Below, piece after piece: positions 9,353 to 18,680 of a stretch of 64,000 bases of DNA. The stretch covers positions 2,232,001 through 2,296,000 of the forward strand of contig NZ_QWEV01000005.1 in the NCBI RefSeq assembly GCF_003858395.1, written 5' to 3'. Position 1 is the stretch's first letter. Every line of letters begins with the position of its first letter. The notes beneath the pieces were generated by a model. The model saw nothing but the letters and a program-made list of their open reading frames with translations, was not told where the DNA came from and made no database searches. A program made the translations under genes and the position numbers. Origin of the DNA: Acidipila sp. EB88 (GTDB lineage: Bacteria > Acidobacteriota > Terriglobia > Terriglobales > Acidobacteriaceae).

Positions 9353-9916
9353 CTAGACCTCTTCCGGAAACGCGTACAAACGCTGTGGCAACACCTCGTG
9401 CGAGCGGTCCTGTCCACAGGTGATGCAGAAGCGGTCCGTCACGGACATGGTGTTGTAGCAGCGGGCGCAGGAGGCCGAGATCTGGTAGGCGCACTGCGGG
9501 CAGAAGTGGTATTCCATCTGCACCCGGCTGCCACAGGCCGGGCACAAGGTAATCAGCGGCTGACGCAAGAGGAAATAAAGCACAGAGCCAATCCCGCCCG
9601 GCAACACCAGGCACACGATGATCCAGAGTCTTGCCCGCATGCCACGGCGCTTGGTGTCGCGGCAAACATAACCCACCATGAGCATGTACAGGGCAGAAAG
9701 CGCACTCCAGGAGAGGGCGAAGTACAGGCGCAGCCCAAACGGCAGTTGGTGGTGGCGATGCTCCGGGACGATCACCCAAAACGTGTACAGCATCGTCACA
9801 AACGCCAGGGAGGCTGCCGCTACCGACCACCGGGGAATCAATTGCAACTCCGAGGTCAACGTCGGGAACTGGGTCTCAAGGGTGGTGCGAACCCGGTTTG
9901 TGGAAGGAGTGGACAT
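9353..9916 (-). CDS. Membrane protein with double zinc ribbon
   Basis: About 187 aa from ATG 9916 (a GTG at 9937 is also open). Three hydrophobic segments lie in the N-terminal two thirds (about residues 30-50, 60-85, 98-118). The C-terminal tail holds two CxxC...CxxC ribbons: CPACG with CPQC, and CARC with CITCG. It is the last gene of the ECF sigma operon (45 nt after its neighbour). The topology suggests a cytosolic or periplasmic metal-binding tail tethered to the membrane. No defined family is recognised. Given the context, a role in sensing or signalling with the sigma factor is inferred only. Confidence 0.75.
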   Translation of the reverse strand: MSTPSTNRVRTTLETQFPTLTSELQLIPRWSVAAASLAFVTMLYTFWVIVPEHRHHQLPFGLRLYFALSWSALSALYMLMVGYVCRDTKRRGMRARLWIIVCLVLPGGIGSVLYFLLRQPLITLCPACGSRVQMEYHFCPQCAYQISASCARCYNTMSVTDRFCITCGQDRSHEVLPQRLYAFPEEV

Positions 9917-9961
9917 GGATACTGGACACCTGGACACCCGGCAGAGCAGGGTCGAAACGGA

Positions 9962-10414
9962 TTAGCGGCGCTGGTTGCGGGCCAGTGGCTGATGCGCCAT
10001 CTGCGGCGTGCGACGTTCACTGCCCACCAGCGAGAGCACCGCGGCGACCGCGGCAAACATGGTGATGGCCAGTGCCACCAGCATACCCGGGAGATCCAGA
10101 AGCGTTTCGCCGCCCAGCATGTCATCAATGCCGGCCCACAGTGCCGGAGCAAGGGCGAGCGTCAATGCGCCGGTGATCAGGAATGCAATCGAAAGCCCAC
10201 GCCGGTCCTGGCGTTGATCGCTCCGGTACCGCACGGCCTCGTTGTAGACGGCGCGGCGGGTTCTGAGCGAAAGTGCGCGGTTGGCCGCGGCGTCGCCACC
10301 GGTCAGCGCTGCCAGCAGCCCCGGATCAGGACGCTCGCCCGGATCCGGACGGGAGGAACGCTCGGCAACGTCCGGGTTCATTAACTCTGTCGGTGCAAAT
10401 AGCTTGTTGCTCAT
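9962..10414 (-). CDS. Two-helix membrane protein coupled to an ECF sigma factor
   Basis: 150 aa. A soluble, Asp/Pro/Arg-rich N-terminus of about 75 residues is followed by two transmembrane helices (about 75-95 and 108-132) and a short basic tail. Its ATG overlaps the sigma gene stop in an ATGA, so translation is coupled. This position is normally taken by an anti-sigma factor. The zf-HC2 zinc finger is absent, so if it is an anti-sigma it belongs to a different type. The family is not recognised. Confidence 0.75.
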   Translation of the reverse strand: MSNKLFAPTELMNPDVAERSSRPDPGERPDPGLLAALTGGDAAANRALSLRTRRAVYNEAVRYRSDQRQDRRGLSIAFLITGALTLALAPALWAGIDDMLGGETLLDLPGMLVALAITMFAAVAAVLSLVGSERRTPQMAHQPLARNQRR

Positions 10415-11031
10415 GCGAGAGACTCCTCCTGCATGCGGCTGGTCGCCTGCTGCACAAAGGGGCGCAGGGCGGCGAGTCCTCGGTAGAGGCGAGACTTCAC
10501 GGTGGAAAGCGGAGCCCCGGTCACCTTGGCGATCTGGTCCAGCGCCAACTCCTCGTGAAAGCGCAACACCAGCACCTCGCGGTGCAGGGGTTCGAGAGAG
10601 AGCAGGGCTTCGGCCACCACGGCGCTGTTCTGCCGCGAGAGCAACGCGTCAAAAGGCGTCGGGTCGGAACTCGCGATCTCGAACGGCCGGTCGTCCTCGG
10701 CCTTCTCCGCCATCTCTTCCAGCGACGACATGGTGCGGCGGCGGCGGAAATCGATGACCAAATTGCGCGCGATGGTAAACAGCCAGGTGTCGAAGCGGGA
10801 ATTGCCGTTGAACTGGGCGCCACGCAGCAGCACCCGCATCCAGGTCTCCTGGAATAGGTCTTCTGCCAATTCACGATTGCTGGTGAGGTACAGCAGGTAG
10901 CGGAGCAGGCGGTGCTGGTACTCGACGATGAGCTGATCGAGCAGCAGGGGATCCTGCCGTTTCAGGCGTTCGGCAATGTCCGCACTGGCGGTGTTGCCTG
11001 GAGCGGAAAGGGTTTGCGCGTGCGTGCTCAT
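10411..11031 (-). CDS. ECF RNA polymerase sigma factor (RpoE-like)
   Basis: 206 aa from ATG 11031; the open frame extends further upstream but without sigma-like sequence. Region 2 is clear in HRLLRYLLYLTSNRELAEDL and DTWLFTIARNLVIDFRRRR. Region 4 is seen in LSLEPLHREVLVLRFHEEL and GAPLSTVKSRLYRGLAALR (helix-turn-helix). An acidic linker of about 30 residues lies between. First gene of a three-gene leftward operon and divergent from rlmB (185-nt shared promoter region). The signal and regulon are unknown. Confidence 0.93.
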   Translation of the reverse strand: MSTHAQTLSAPGNTASADIAERLKRQDPLLLDQLIVEYQHRLLRYLLYLTSNRELAEDLFQETWMRVLLRGAQFNGNSRFDTWLFTIARNLVIDFRRRRTMSSLEEMAEKAEDDRPFEIASSDPTPFDALLSRQNSAVVAEALLSLEPLHREVLVLRFHEELALDQIAKVTGAPLSTVKSRLYRGLAALRPFVQQATSRMQEESLA

Positions 11032-11216
11032 CTCTGCACAATCAGACGCCGCAGTGTGAGGAAAGGACGCTGTTGGATGAAAAAAACGTTCGCAGTGCCT
11101 CCTGCGCACCAAAACGGGAGAATCACGCCCCGCGTGGAGGGTGTGGCCATTTTCATCAGTAAGGCGGCGGGACTGGCAGACGGCATCCCGGCAGGCAGAC
11201 CGATACACTGGAATCA

Positions 11217-12017
11217 ATGGATATCTTGTACGGTTTGCACCCGGTGGAAGAGGCGGTGCGTGCCGGCTCCCGCACGTTTGACCATGTGTGCCTTGCGCGG
11301 GACCGCGCCGACGCCAAGCTGGAACGCATCGCCGCGCTTTGCCGCGAGCGCGGCATCCGCCTGCGCATGGAACCGCGGGACCACCTTACCGAGCTCGCCA
11401 ACACCGCGGCTCACCAGGGCGTTGTGGCCGTGGTGCGGGCCAAGGCGCTGGTGGACCTTGAAGACCTCCTGGTGCCACAGGCGGGAAAGACTCCCCTGCT
11501 GCTGGCCCTGGACGGGGTGGAGGATCCGCAGAACCTCGGCGCGCTGCTGCGCACGGCCAATGGAGCCGGGGTCGATGGCGTGGTCGCGACCGAGCGCCGC
11601 GCCGCGCCCCTGAGCGGCGTGGCCGCCAAGGCATCTGCCGGTGCGGCAGAGCACGTCCGGATGGCGCGCGTCGTGAACATGACCCGCGCGCTCGAGCAGA
11701 TCAAGGCTGCCAATATCTGGGTGATCGGCCTGGATGAGCGCGGCGAGCAAACCTACGACCAGTTCGACTTCACCACACCCTGTGCGCTGGTGCTGGGCAG
11801 GGAAGGGGCCGGCCTGCACGAGCTGGTAAAGCGCACCTGCGACCACCTGCTGCGGATCCCCATGGCCGGCGCCATTGCGTCCTTGAATGTATCGGTAGCG
11901 GGCGCCGTGGTGCTGTTTGAAGCAGCCCGGCAACGTCGCAACGCGGCTCTGGCGCTGGGGCAGCCAGCCGAGGCTCCTGCCAAGCCAAAGAAAACGAAGG
12001 GTATGGGATCATTCTGA
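11217..12017 (+). CDS. rlmB: 23S rRNA 2'-O-ribose methyltransferase, TrmH/SpoU family (RlmB-like)
   Basis: 266 aa, SPOUT methyltransferase. The N-terminal substrate-binding domain starts LYGLHPVEEAVRAG. The three SpoU motifs are present in order: DGVEDPQNLGALLRTA (motif 1), LVLGREGAGL (motif 2) and IPMAGAIASLNVSVAGAVVLFE (motif 3, trefoil-knot SAM site). It most likely methylates a conserved guanosine of 23S rRNA. A Lys/Pro-rich tail of about 20 residues is added at the C-terminus. The next gene starts 17 nt downstream on the same strand, so co-transcription is likely. RlmB is the closest named match, though related TrmH members cannot be excluded. Confidence 0.9.
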   Translation: MDILYGLHPVEEAVRAGSRTFDHVCLARDRADAKLERIAALCRERGIRLRMEPRDHLTELANTAAHQGVVAVVRAKALVDLEDLLVPQAGKTPLLLALDGVEDPQNLGALLRTANGAGVDGVVATERRAAPLSGVAAKASAGAAEHVRMARVVNMTRALEQIKAANIWVIGLDERGEQTYDQFDFTTPCALVLGREGAGLHELVKRTCDHLLRIPMAGAIASLNVSVAGAVVLFEAARQRRNAALALGQPAEAPAKPKKTKGMGSF

Positions 12018-12034
12018 AGCAGCAGCAGCGGCGT

Positions 12035-14179
12035 TTGCCGGTTGTTCTTCGTACCACGGGCCCCGGGCGATGGCGGCGCACGCAGCGGCAGGCCCTGGCC
12101 TTCTGGTTGGTGCTTGCAGGGAGCGCTATCGCGATCCCGGTCTGGGCCGAGCCTGTCCAGCAAACGGCGACGCCTGCCGCGGCCGCTGCGCCAACCGATC
12201 CATCCCCGAAGCCCGCGCAGCCACAGTCGGCACCCGCTGCCGGCCCGGAGCAGGAGGCTGCGCCCCATGGCAAGGTGCTCTTTTCCCGTTCCGCGGCCGC
12301 TGCTGCCTCGACGGCAACAGTAGGTGCCAACGAAATGGCTCCGGCTGCGCTAGCCAGCGCCATCACGGACGCGCAGCGCAGCGCGCCGGTGTTCACCCGC
12401 TACGACTTCGCACTGCACCTGCAACCCTCCATGGCTTCGCTCGAGGCGGAGGTGCGCCTGTGGGTGCGCAACGACGGCGCGGTGCCGCTTGGAACCCTGC
12501 CGCTGCAGCTCAGCTCGACCCTCCACTTTGAGCACGTGCGCCTCGACGCCACCCCGCTTCGCTTCGCCGTCCATACTCTGGATACGGATGCGGATCACAC
12601 CGGCTCCCTCAACGAGGCGGCGGTGTTGTTGCCGCAGCCGCTTGCCCCCGGGGCGTCCATCTCGCTGGTGGTGGATTACGGCGGAGCCATCCCGCAGAAC
12701 ACCGGGCGCCTGGATCGCCTGGGTGCGCCGGCAGCGATTGCCGCCAACACCGACTGGGACCGCGTCGGCGAGGGCTTTACGGCCCTGCGGGGCTTTGGCG
12801 ACACCGTCTGGTATCCGGTCGCTTCCGTACCGGTTCGCCTGGGCGAGGGCAATCGTCTCTTCCGCGAGATCGGTCGGCAACGGGCGATCAATCACTCTGC
12901 CGTGGTCAGCATGGCGATCACCACCGAGTTCAGTGGCGACATGCCCAATGTGGCCCTGCTCGATGGCCACTCTGTGCCGGCCATCACCCTGGTTGCGCCC
13001 CCGTCGGAAGGCTTCCCGGGCATCGCCACGGTGCAGCTGCCACCCACCCCGCTCGGTTTCGACGCGGTCTCCCTGGTTCTGGCGACCCGCGCCCTGGCGG
13101 TGCAAAGCCCCACCCTGGGCGTAGGGGCGCTGCCATCCAACGTCGACAAGGCCGCCAATTACCAGGCGGGCGTTGCCCTGCTGGAGCCGCTCTTCACCGA
13201 GTGGCTTGGCGCAAAACCCGTGTCGCCCCTTACTTTGATTGATCTGCCTTCCGCCTCGGCGCTGCCGGCGCAGCAGGGCGACGGGCTGCTGCTGCCGCTT
13301 AAAGCCGGCGAGCCGCCGCAGCTTGCCGGGTCTCTCAGCGGAGCGTTAGGGCATGCCTGGTTCCACTCGCCGCAGGCATGGCTGGCCGAGGGCGTTCCAG
13401 GGCTCATGCGTGTTCTCTGGACCGAGCGGACCGAGGGTCGCGACAAGGCGCTGCAACAACTGGGCGGGCAGCGGGATGCTCTTGCCCTGGCAGAGCCCGC
13501 GACCCCGGGCAGCTTCGGCGGCGAGCCACTGCCTGCCGCCCAGGACGCCGTGTTCTTCCGTACCAAGGCAACCTACGTGCTCTGGATGTTGCGCTCGATC
13601 GTGGGCGACGCGGCACTCGCCCAGGCATTGGAGCAGTACCGGCCCTCGGCCGACACTACCCCTGACTACTTCCAGAAGCTGGTCGAGACGGCAGTGCGGG
13701 AGCAGGCCGGGCCCAATGTGCCCTACGCTGGCGGCCAGTCCGCATCCGCGGTGACTTCTGCCGGCGCGCAGGCAGGCACACGGGTTGGAGCGCAGGATAC
13801 CGCCAGCACCCCTGCGGATTCCGCCGGCAACGCGGCCGCCAGCCTGGACCCGCGCGACCTGGGGTGGTTCTTCCGGAACTGGGTGCTGGAGGATCCGGGC
13901 CTGCCCGACCTCGCCATCAGCAACGTGTTCTCCAGCAAAACAGGAGCCGGCGACCAGTGGCTCGTGGCAGTCGAGATCAGCAACACCGGCTATGCGGAGG
14001 CTGCAGTACCCGTGGTGGTGCACTCGCCGTCCACCAGTGTTTCCGTGATGGTGCGGGTTCCGGCGCGAGGCTCGCTGTCCCGTCGCATCCTGCTGCTGGG
14101 CGAGCCCACCGAGGTCGATGTGAACGATGGCACGGTGCCCGAGATCGAGGCCAGCGCCCACCAGCGCATCATCCAGTAA
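12035..14179 (+). CDS. Secreted M1 aminopeptidase-like protein lacking the HExxH motif
   Basis: About 714 aa from TTG 12035; no ATG fits better and the start is uncertain. The signal peptide is followed by an Ala/Pro-rich stretch, then an M1-type N-terminal beta domain (about residues 110-330, beginning FTRYDFALHLQPSMASLEAEVRLWVRN) and a helical domain. Where M1 peptidases have HExxHQWF...AWLSEG, this protein has GALGHAWF...AWLAEG (about 436-453): the second His, WF and the downstream Glu are kept, but the first His and the catalytic Glu are lost. Peptidase activity is therefore unlikely. A role as a binding or scaffold protein in the envelope is possible. It is downstream of rlmB. Confidence 0.8.
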   Translation: MPVVLRTTGPGRWRRTQRQALAFWLVLAGSAIAIPVWAEPVQQTATPAAAAAPTDPSPKPAQPQSAPAAGPEQEAAPHGKVLFSRSAAAAASTATVGANEMAPAALASAITDAQRSAPVFTRYDFALHLQPSMASLEAEVRLWVRNDGAVPLGTLPLQLSSTLHFEHVRLDATPLRFAVHTLDTDADHTGSLNEAAVLLPQPLAPGASISLVVDYGGAIPQNTGRLDRLGAPAAIAANTDWDRVGEGFTALRGFGDTVWYPVASVPVRLGEGNRLFREIGRQRAINHSAVVSMAITTEFSGDMPNVALLDGHSVPAITLVAPPSEGFPGIATVQLPPTPLGFDAVSLVLATRALAVQSPTLGVGALPSNVDKAANYQAGVALLEPLFTEWLGAKPVSPLTLIDLPSASALPAQQGDGLLLPLKAGEPPQLAGSLSGALGHAWFHSPQAWLAEGVPGLMRVLWTERTEGRDKALQQLGGQRDALALAEPATPGSFGGEPLPAAQDAVFFRTKATYVLWMLRSIVGDAALAQALEQYRPSADTTPDYFQKLVETAVREQAGPNVPYAGGQSASAVTSAGAQAGTRVGAQDTASTPADSAGNAAASLDPRDLGWFFRNWVLEDPGLPDLAISNVFSSKTGAGDQWLVAVEISNTGYAEAAVPVVVHSPSTSVSVMVRVPARGSLSRRILLLGEPTEVDVNDGTVPEIEASAHQRIIQ

Positions 14180-14229
14180 ATCTTCGAGCGCGTTCCGGGG
14201 TGGTGTCGGAGGGCGTTCTGCACCGCGCG

Positions 14230-16883
14230 CTAGGGCCCGGCGGGTGGTGTCGCTTCGGGCGCTGCCAGGGTCCCGGTGATGGAGAGCGGTTTCGCCCCCG
14301 CTGCCGGGTGGCTCGACGCCAGCGAAAGCCGCAGCGCCCGGTCCCAGCCGATGCTGCCCGTAAGGGCAGAGCCGTCCGGAAGCAGCCCCCGGTGGACGAC
14401 GATGCCGTCGTCACCAAGCTGGCCTGTTGCGTCCCAGCTGCTGAAATGCGTGACCTGCAGGGGAAGCGTGCCAGCCGCCGCAGCTGCCCCTCCGCCCGCG
14501 AGGCCCCCTGTACCCACGACGCCTGGAACTGCCCATCCATGTGGCTGGTGAGATCCGCTGCCTGGGTGCCGGTGGTCGTGAACTCTGCGTTGCCGCTCAG
14601 CGTTCCAGGGCCCCAGTTCTCATGCCAGAGTGCTGCCACGCCCCGGGCGTCCGCACCAGTCAACCGGGCGCGCACAGTGTAGTGCGGCGTATTGCCGTGC
14701 CAGTCAAGGCTTCCGTCCAGGTGCAGGTGGCCACCCACGGTCTGGCCGTCCAGGCTGCTGATGGTCACGCGCGGGCCGCCAGGCAGCTGGCCGGTCTCAG
14801 CCTGCTGCTCCTCGGAGCCGGTCGCCTCTGGGTGACGCAGCCCGGTGGCCGGCGCCACCGTTGAGAGCACGAGCGACGCGTCGCGCACCGGGAGCCGTCC
14901 CAAGCCAAGCGTCGCAGCATGGATCGAGCCGCTTACCGCCGGCAGGCGGATGCGCGCGGCGTCGACCCGCTGCAGCAGTTCCGCGAACAGCGGCTGGTTG
15001 CTTGGGTTCAGGTCCGAGGCGAGCATGGCCACGTCCACCGCGGGGGTGTTGAGCTGGAACTGTGCTGGGCACACGCTGGACGGGTCACAGCGAAGCGGCA
15101 CCTCCACGCTGCCACTGAAATGGATCGCCGCAGACGAGGGGCCGAGCACTGCGGGACCGATTGTCCAGCGCACTGTGCCCGGTAGAAACAGGGCATCCAC
15201 TGAAGACAACTGGGTAGCGGCAGGCAGCCACGCCGGCGCATACAGTACGTTCTGCAGGTGCAGCGTGCCGGTCGTGCCGGCCGGGGCTGAAGGGACCGCC
15301 CCATCTGTGTCCGTCGCCAGCCACGGAGCGGTCGCACTGAGGCCCACCGTGGCGACTGGAGCGGGCTCCCGCACACCCGGCACCGGCAGCAACTGCGGCA
15401 GCGCCGCCAGGTGCATCGCGGCGGTCGCTGCCTGCAACGCAGGCAGCGTGGCCGCTCCATTAGCGTGAACGGCAAAGCCGTCCCTCGAGAGTTCCGCGGA
15501 AAGCGAAAGCGGCTGTGCCGCAACACCCAGGGAGACAGGCGCGGCGCTCACCAGCAGGGAAGGTGCCTGCGTAGGCGCGGCGCGCAGGGCAACATCCCGG
15601 ATCACCAGGGGTGCGCCACCAGGTGCCGCTTCCGCGATGCTGAGCGCCGGAACCGCCATCATGCCGGTGAGTTGATGCGCCAGCAGCGCGTACTGAAACG
15701 AACCGTCGACCGCGCCCGAAAAGCGTTGTGCGCGCGGCGCGTTCGGCAGCAGCAGGCCAAGGGCCTGCGCCAGGAAGCTTGCCGGCACATGCTGGGCGCT
15801 TAGTGTGAGCGCACCACGACCCGGCTGTGTTCCCGCAGCAGCTGTTTGAGCCGTTGGTGCTGTTGGGGTCGCATCGTCTGCAGCCTGTTCGGCTGCCTGG
15901 TGCGTGAGCAGCAGCGCGCCCTCGCCCAGCGGCCACCGACACGTCCAGCCATCCACGGCAATGTCGCTGTTGTGGCTGCCCTGGCAGGTTGCGTCCACGG
16001 TGAACGGCTGCACCGGCGTAAAGTCCTGCTGGTGCAGGTTGCTGATCAGCAGGTGCGAGCGCACGATGAGGTGGTCAATCTCGCCCTGGAACTTCGCCGT
16101 GGCGTCGATGTCGCCGCGCCAGCCGGCATCTCGGCCCAGCAGCAGGCGGGAGAGCTGCCCCAGCGGCGCATGGCTCCACTCGGCTGAGAGTTCAAGCGGC
16201 ATGCGCCCGAACGCGGAGGCACGGTGCACCTCGCCGCTCACCTCGAGCAGCCCGGTATCGGCAAGGGAAAGGTCCAGGTCCGTGCGCACCGGCTGCGCTT
16301 CCAGCTTGATCTGCCAGGCAGTCGGTTCGGCCAGCCACATGGAGAAGTTGGCGTTCAGCAGCGAGTAGGGGCGCTTTTCCGAGCCCTGCTTGAAGTTGAT
16401 GCGTGTGCCTGTTGCTTCAATAAACGGGAAGCGCGGGGCGGCGCTGCTGTGCGCCTGCGCCGTGGGCGCGTTGGCGATCTGCGAGGCCTGCAGCAGCACC
16501 GACGAGATGTTCCAGCGGCCATTGTCCAGGCGCACCAGATTTACGCTGGCATCGGCCAGCTCCACGCGGGACAGCTCGAACCGACCGCGCCAGAGCGACG
16601 CCAGGCGCGGCTCTACCAACACGGACGGAGCGCGCAGGGAGGGCTCGGCGCCAAAGGCCGGGTCTTCCGCAACCACCAGGTTGTCCAGGGAAAAAGCAGG
16701 CCACGGCAGCAGGCGCAGCGAGATCGCATCCATGCTCACCGGGCGGCCGATGGAGCGGCTGATCGCGCCGGCGATGCGGTGCTGGAACCGGCCCAGGTTG
16801 ATCAGCGGCGGAATGGTTGCAAGCAGCAGAAGCAGGATGCAGACCAGCAGCAACACCGTCTCGCGGCCGCGGCCCCGCTTCAT
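14230..16883 (-). pseudogene. AsmA-like envelope protein, 3' part shifted by one frame
   Basis: Long AsmA/YhdP-type protein: one N-terminal transmembrane helix (ETVLLLVCILLLLLATIPPL) followed by repeating beta-strand segments, including the family-typical SRSIGRPVSMDAISLRLLPWPAFSLDNL. Such proteins bridge inner and outer membranes and are linked to lipid transport. The first frame is coherent down to SHMDGQFQASWVQ; after that the sensible sequence (GTLPLQVTHFSSWDATGQL to the stop at 14230) lies in the -1 frame. The break fits one missing base in the G5 tract at 14504-14508. In its own frame the sequence runs on as Arg-rich nonsense to 14169. The start may be GTG 16940, right after lepB. Last gene of the rnc operon. 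Confidence 0.72.
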
Positions 16884-16941
16884 GGCAGGCGTAGCTTGCG
16901 GCGGGTGCTGTGCCTGCGTGGCCGGGGGTAGTGCCGGCACG

Positions 16942-17724
16942 CTACTGTACCCGGTGGAACGTGCGGCTCCAGCGGGTCTGGTCGAAGAAGTGCAGCACGA
17001 TGTGTTCGAGCCATGCCACCTGGTCGCCCGCGCCGGTCTTGTCGCCCTGGCTCTCGTCCGTCATAAAGGACCAGTAAACAAACAGGGGGCGGCCCAGAAT
17101 GTTGGCGCGTGGCACAAAACCCCAATAGCGGCTATCGAGCGAGTTGGGCCGGTTGTCGCCCATGCAGAAGTAGTCGTCTGCGGGCACCACGAGATCTTCA
17201 CCCTGGATATGGGTGGGCAGCTCGGCCGACCAGCTCGCGGTGATGCCGTAGCCATCCGGGGGCGCGATCGCCGGAAAGTCATCCCGGTACGGCGAGTAGA
17301 TCTGGTCGTTGGTTTTCTGCGTCTGCGGTTCTTTCTGCGCCTTGCCATTGAGGTAGACGACCCCATTGCGCAGGTGCAGGTGGTCGCCCGGGATACCGAC
17401 GACGCGCTTTACCAGGAACAGGTCGGGCTCGCCGGGCTTCCAGAACACCACGATGTCGCCTCGCTGCACATTGCGGTAGTGCACGAACGGCGCATACGCG
17501 GCGCGCGGCGCCAGCGTGACGCGGTCCACCAGCACGTGGTCCCCGATCAGCAGCGTCTTGAGCATCGAACCGGAGGGGATTACGAAGTTCTGGAAGACGA
17601 AGGTGAGAACGAACAGGCCAAACACGAGCACACCGCAGATCGACGCGATGAACTCCAGCGTTGTTTCCTCGGTATGTACGCTGGTAGGGGGTGTTTGCTG
17701 CTGTTCTTCGACCGTCGTTGCCAT
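16942..17724 (-). CDS. lepB: Signal peptidase I (first paralogue)
   Basis: 260 aa, S26 family. One N-terminal transmembrane helix (about residues 24-45), then IPSGSML with catalytic Ser53, VDRVT, and VKRVVGIPGD with general-base Lys106. Box E is MGDNRPNSLDSRYWG. It cleaves signal peptides on the periplasmic side. It lies 59 nt downstream of a second lepB on the same strand, and the asmA-like gene follows immediately. The C-terminal extension after box E is about 45 residues longer than minimal enzymes. Confidence 0.95.
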   Translation of the reverse strand: MATTVEEQQQTPPTSVHTEETTLEFIASICGVLVFGLFVLTFVFQNFVIPSGSMLKTLLIGDHVLVDRVTLAPRAAYAPFVHYRNVQRGDIVVFWKPGEPDLFLVKRVVGIPGDHLHLRNGVVYLNGKAQKEPQTQKTNDQIYSPYRDDFPAIAPPDGYGITASWSAELPTHIQGEDLVVPADDYFCMGDNRPNSLDSRYWGFVPRANILGRPLFVYWSFMTDESQGDKTGAGDQVAWLEHIVLHFFDQTRWSRTFHRVQ

Positions 17725-17783
17725 GGCGTGGAGTCTGTCCTTCTTTGTTGCGGCAGCTGCTCTTGCCGGTGCTGTGGAGATGC

Positions 17784-18680
17784 CTAGCGAACGATCCGGA
17801 ACATGCGGTCCCAGCGGGCGAAACCCACCACGCTGTTGACGGGATCGTTCCCGAGTTTATCATCCGGCAGCGAAGGCATATCGGTGGCCGAAGGCTCACG
17901 CAGGGAGAAGTAAATCACAAAGGGGCGGCCCAGGATCGCCGAGCGCGGCACGAATCCCCAGTAGCGGCTGTCACGACTGTGGTTGCGGTTATCGCCCATA
18001 ACAAAGTAGCTGTCGCCCGGGACCACCACGTCGCCATTCTGCAGCCGCGCACGCATGCTTATCCACCAGTGGGTGTCGACGCCAGGGTCGGTGTAGGTGC
18101 CGGTCGGGAAGTTATCGCGGTAGTTGTCGCGGTATGCCGACTCAAACACCGCGTAAGGCTCGCGCAGGGGCTGTTCATTGAGATACACCACGCCCTGCTG
18201 CAGGTGCAGGCGATCGCCCGGCATCGCGATGATGCGCTTCACCACGTAATCCTCGGGATCGAGCGGAAAGCGAAACACCACTACATCGCCACGCTCGGGC
18301 GCACGGTAAGGCAGCAGCCAGTTGAATGGACTCGCCGGTGCGAACCTCTGCTTGTTCACCAGCAGGAAGTCGCCAACCAGCAGTGTCCGCTCCATCGACT
18401 CGGAAGGGATGCGAAACGGCTGCACCACAAAGGTCAGCAGAAACAGTGCCACCACGATCATCGACAGCAGCGAACGCAGGGTGTCCGTAATGGAAGGCAA
18501 CGGGAAATGTTCGGCGTGCGCTCCGGGGTGCGTTGCGGCTATGGGGGCGGCGGCCGGTGCTTGCTGCAGGTGCGCCTCAACGGGAGCGGGAAACCGGGGT
18601 GGTTCCGCCGGCGCGTCCACTCCGGGCAGGTTCTCAGCGCGCTGCTCCCTTGCGCTGCCGGAAGGCAGGGGACTGCTCAT
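17784..18680 (-). CDS. lepB: Signal peptidase I (second paralogue)
   Basis: 298 aa. A Pro/Ala-rich cytoplasmic N-terminus (about 60 residues) precedes the transmembrane helix (about 70-90). Catalytic residues: Ser95 in IPSESME and Lys148 in VVKRIIAMPGD; box E is MGDNRNHSRDSRYWG. Its ATG overlaps the rnc stop in ATGA, so it is translationally coupled. Differences around the Ser (SES versus SGS) and a distinct central insert suggest the two paralogues may prefer different precursors. Confidence 0.95.
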   Translation of the reverse strand: MSSPLPSGSAREQRAENLPGVDAPAEPPRFPAPVEAHLQQAPAAAPIAATHPGAHAEHFPLPSITDTLRSLLSMIVVALFLLTFVVQPFRIPSESMERTLLVGDFLLVNKQRFAPASPFNWLLPYRAPERGDVVVFRFPLDPEDYVVKRIIAMPGDRLHLQQGVVYLNEQPLREPYAVFESAYRDNYRDNFPTGTYTDPGVDTHWWISMRARLQNGDVVVPGDSYFVMGDNRNHSRDSRYWGFVPRSAILGRPFVIYFSLREPSATDMPSLPDDKLGNDPVNSVVGFARWDRMFRIVR

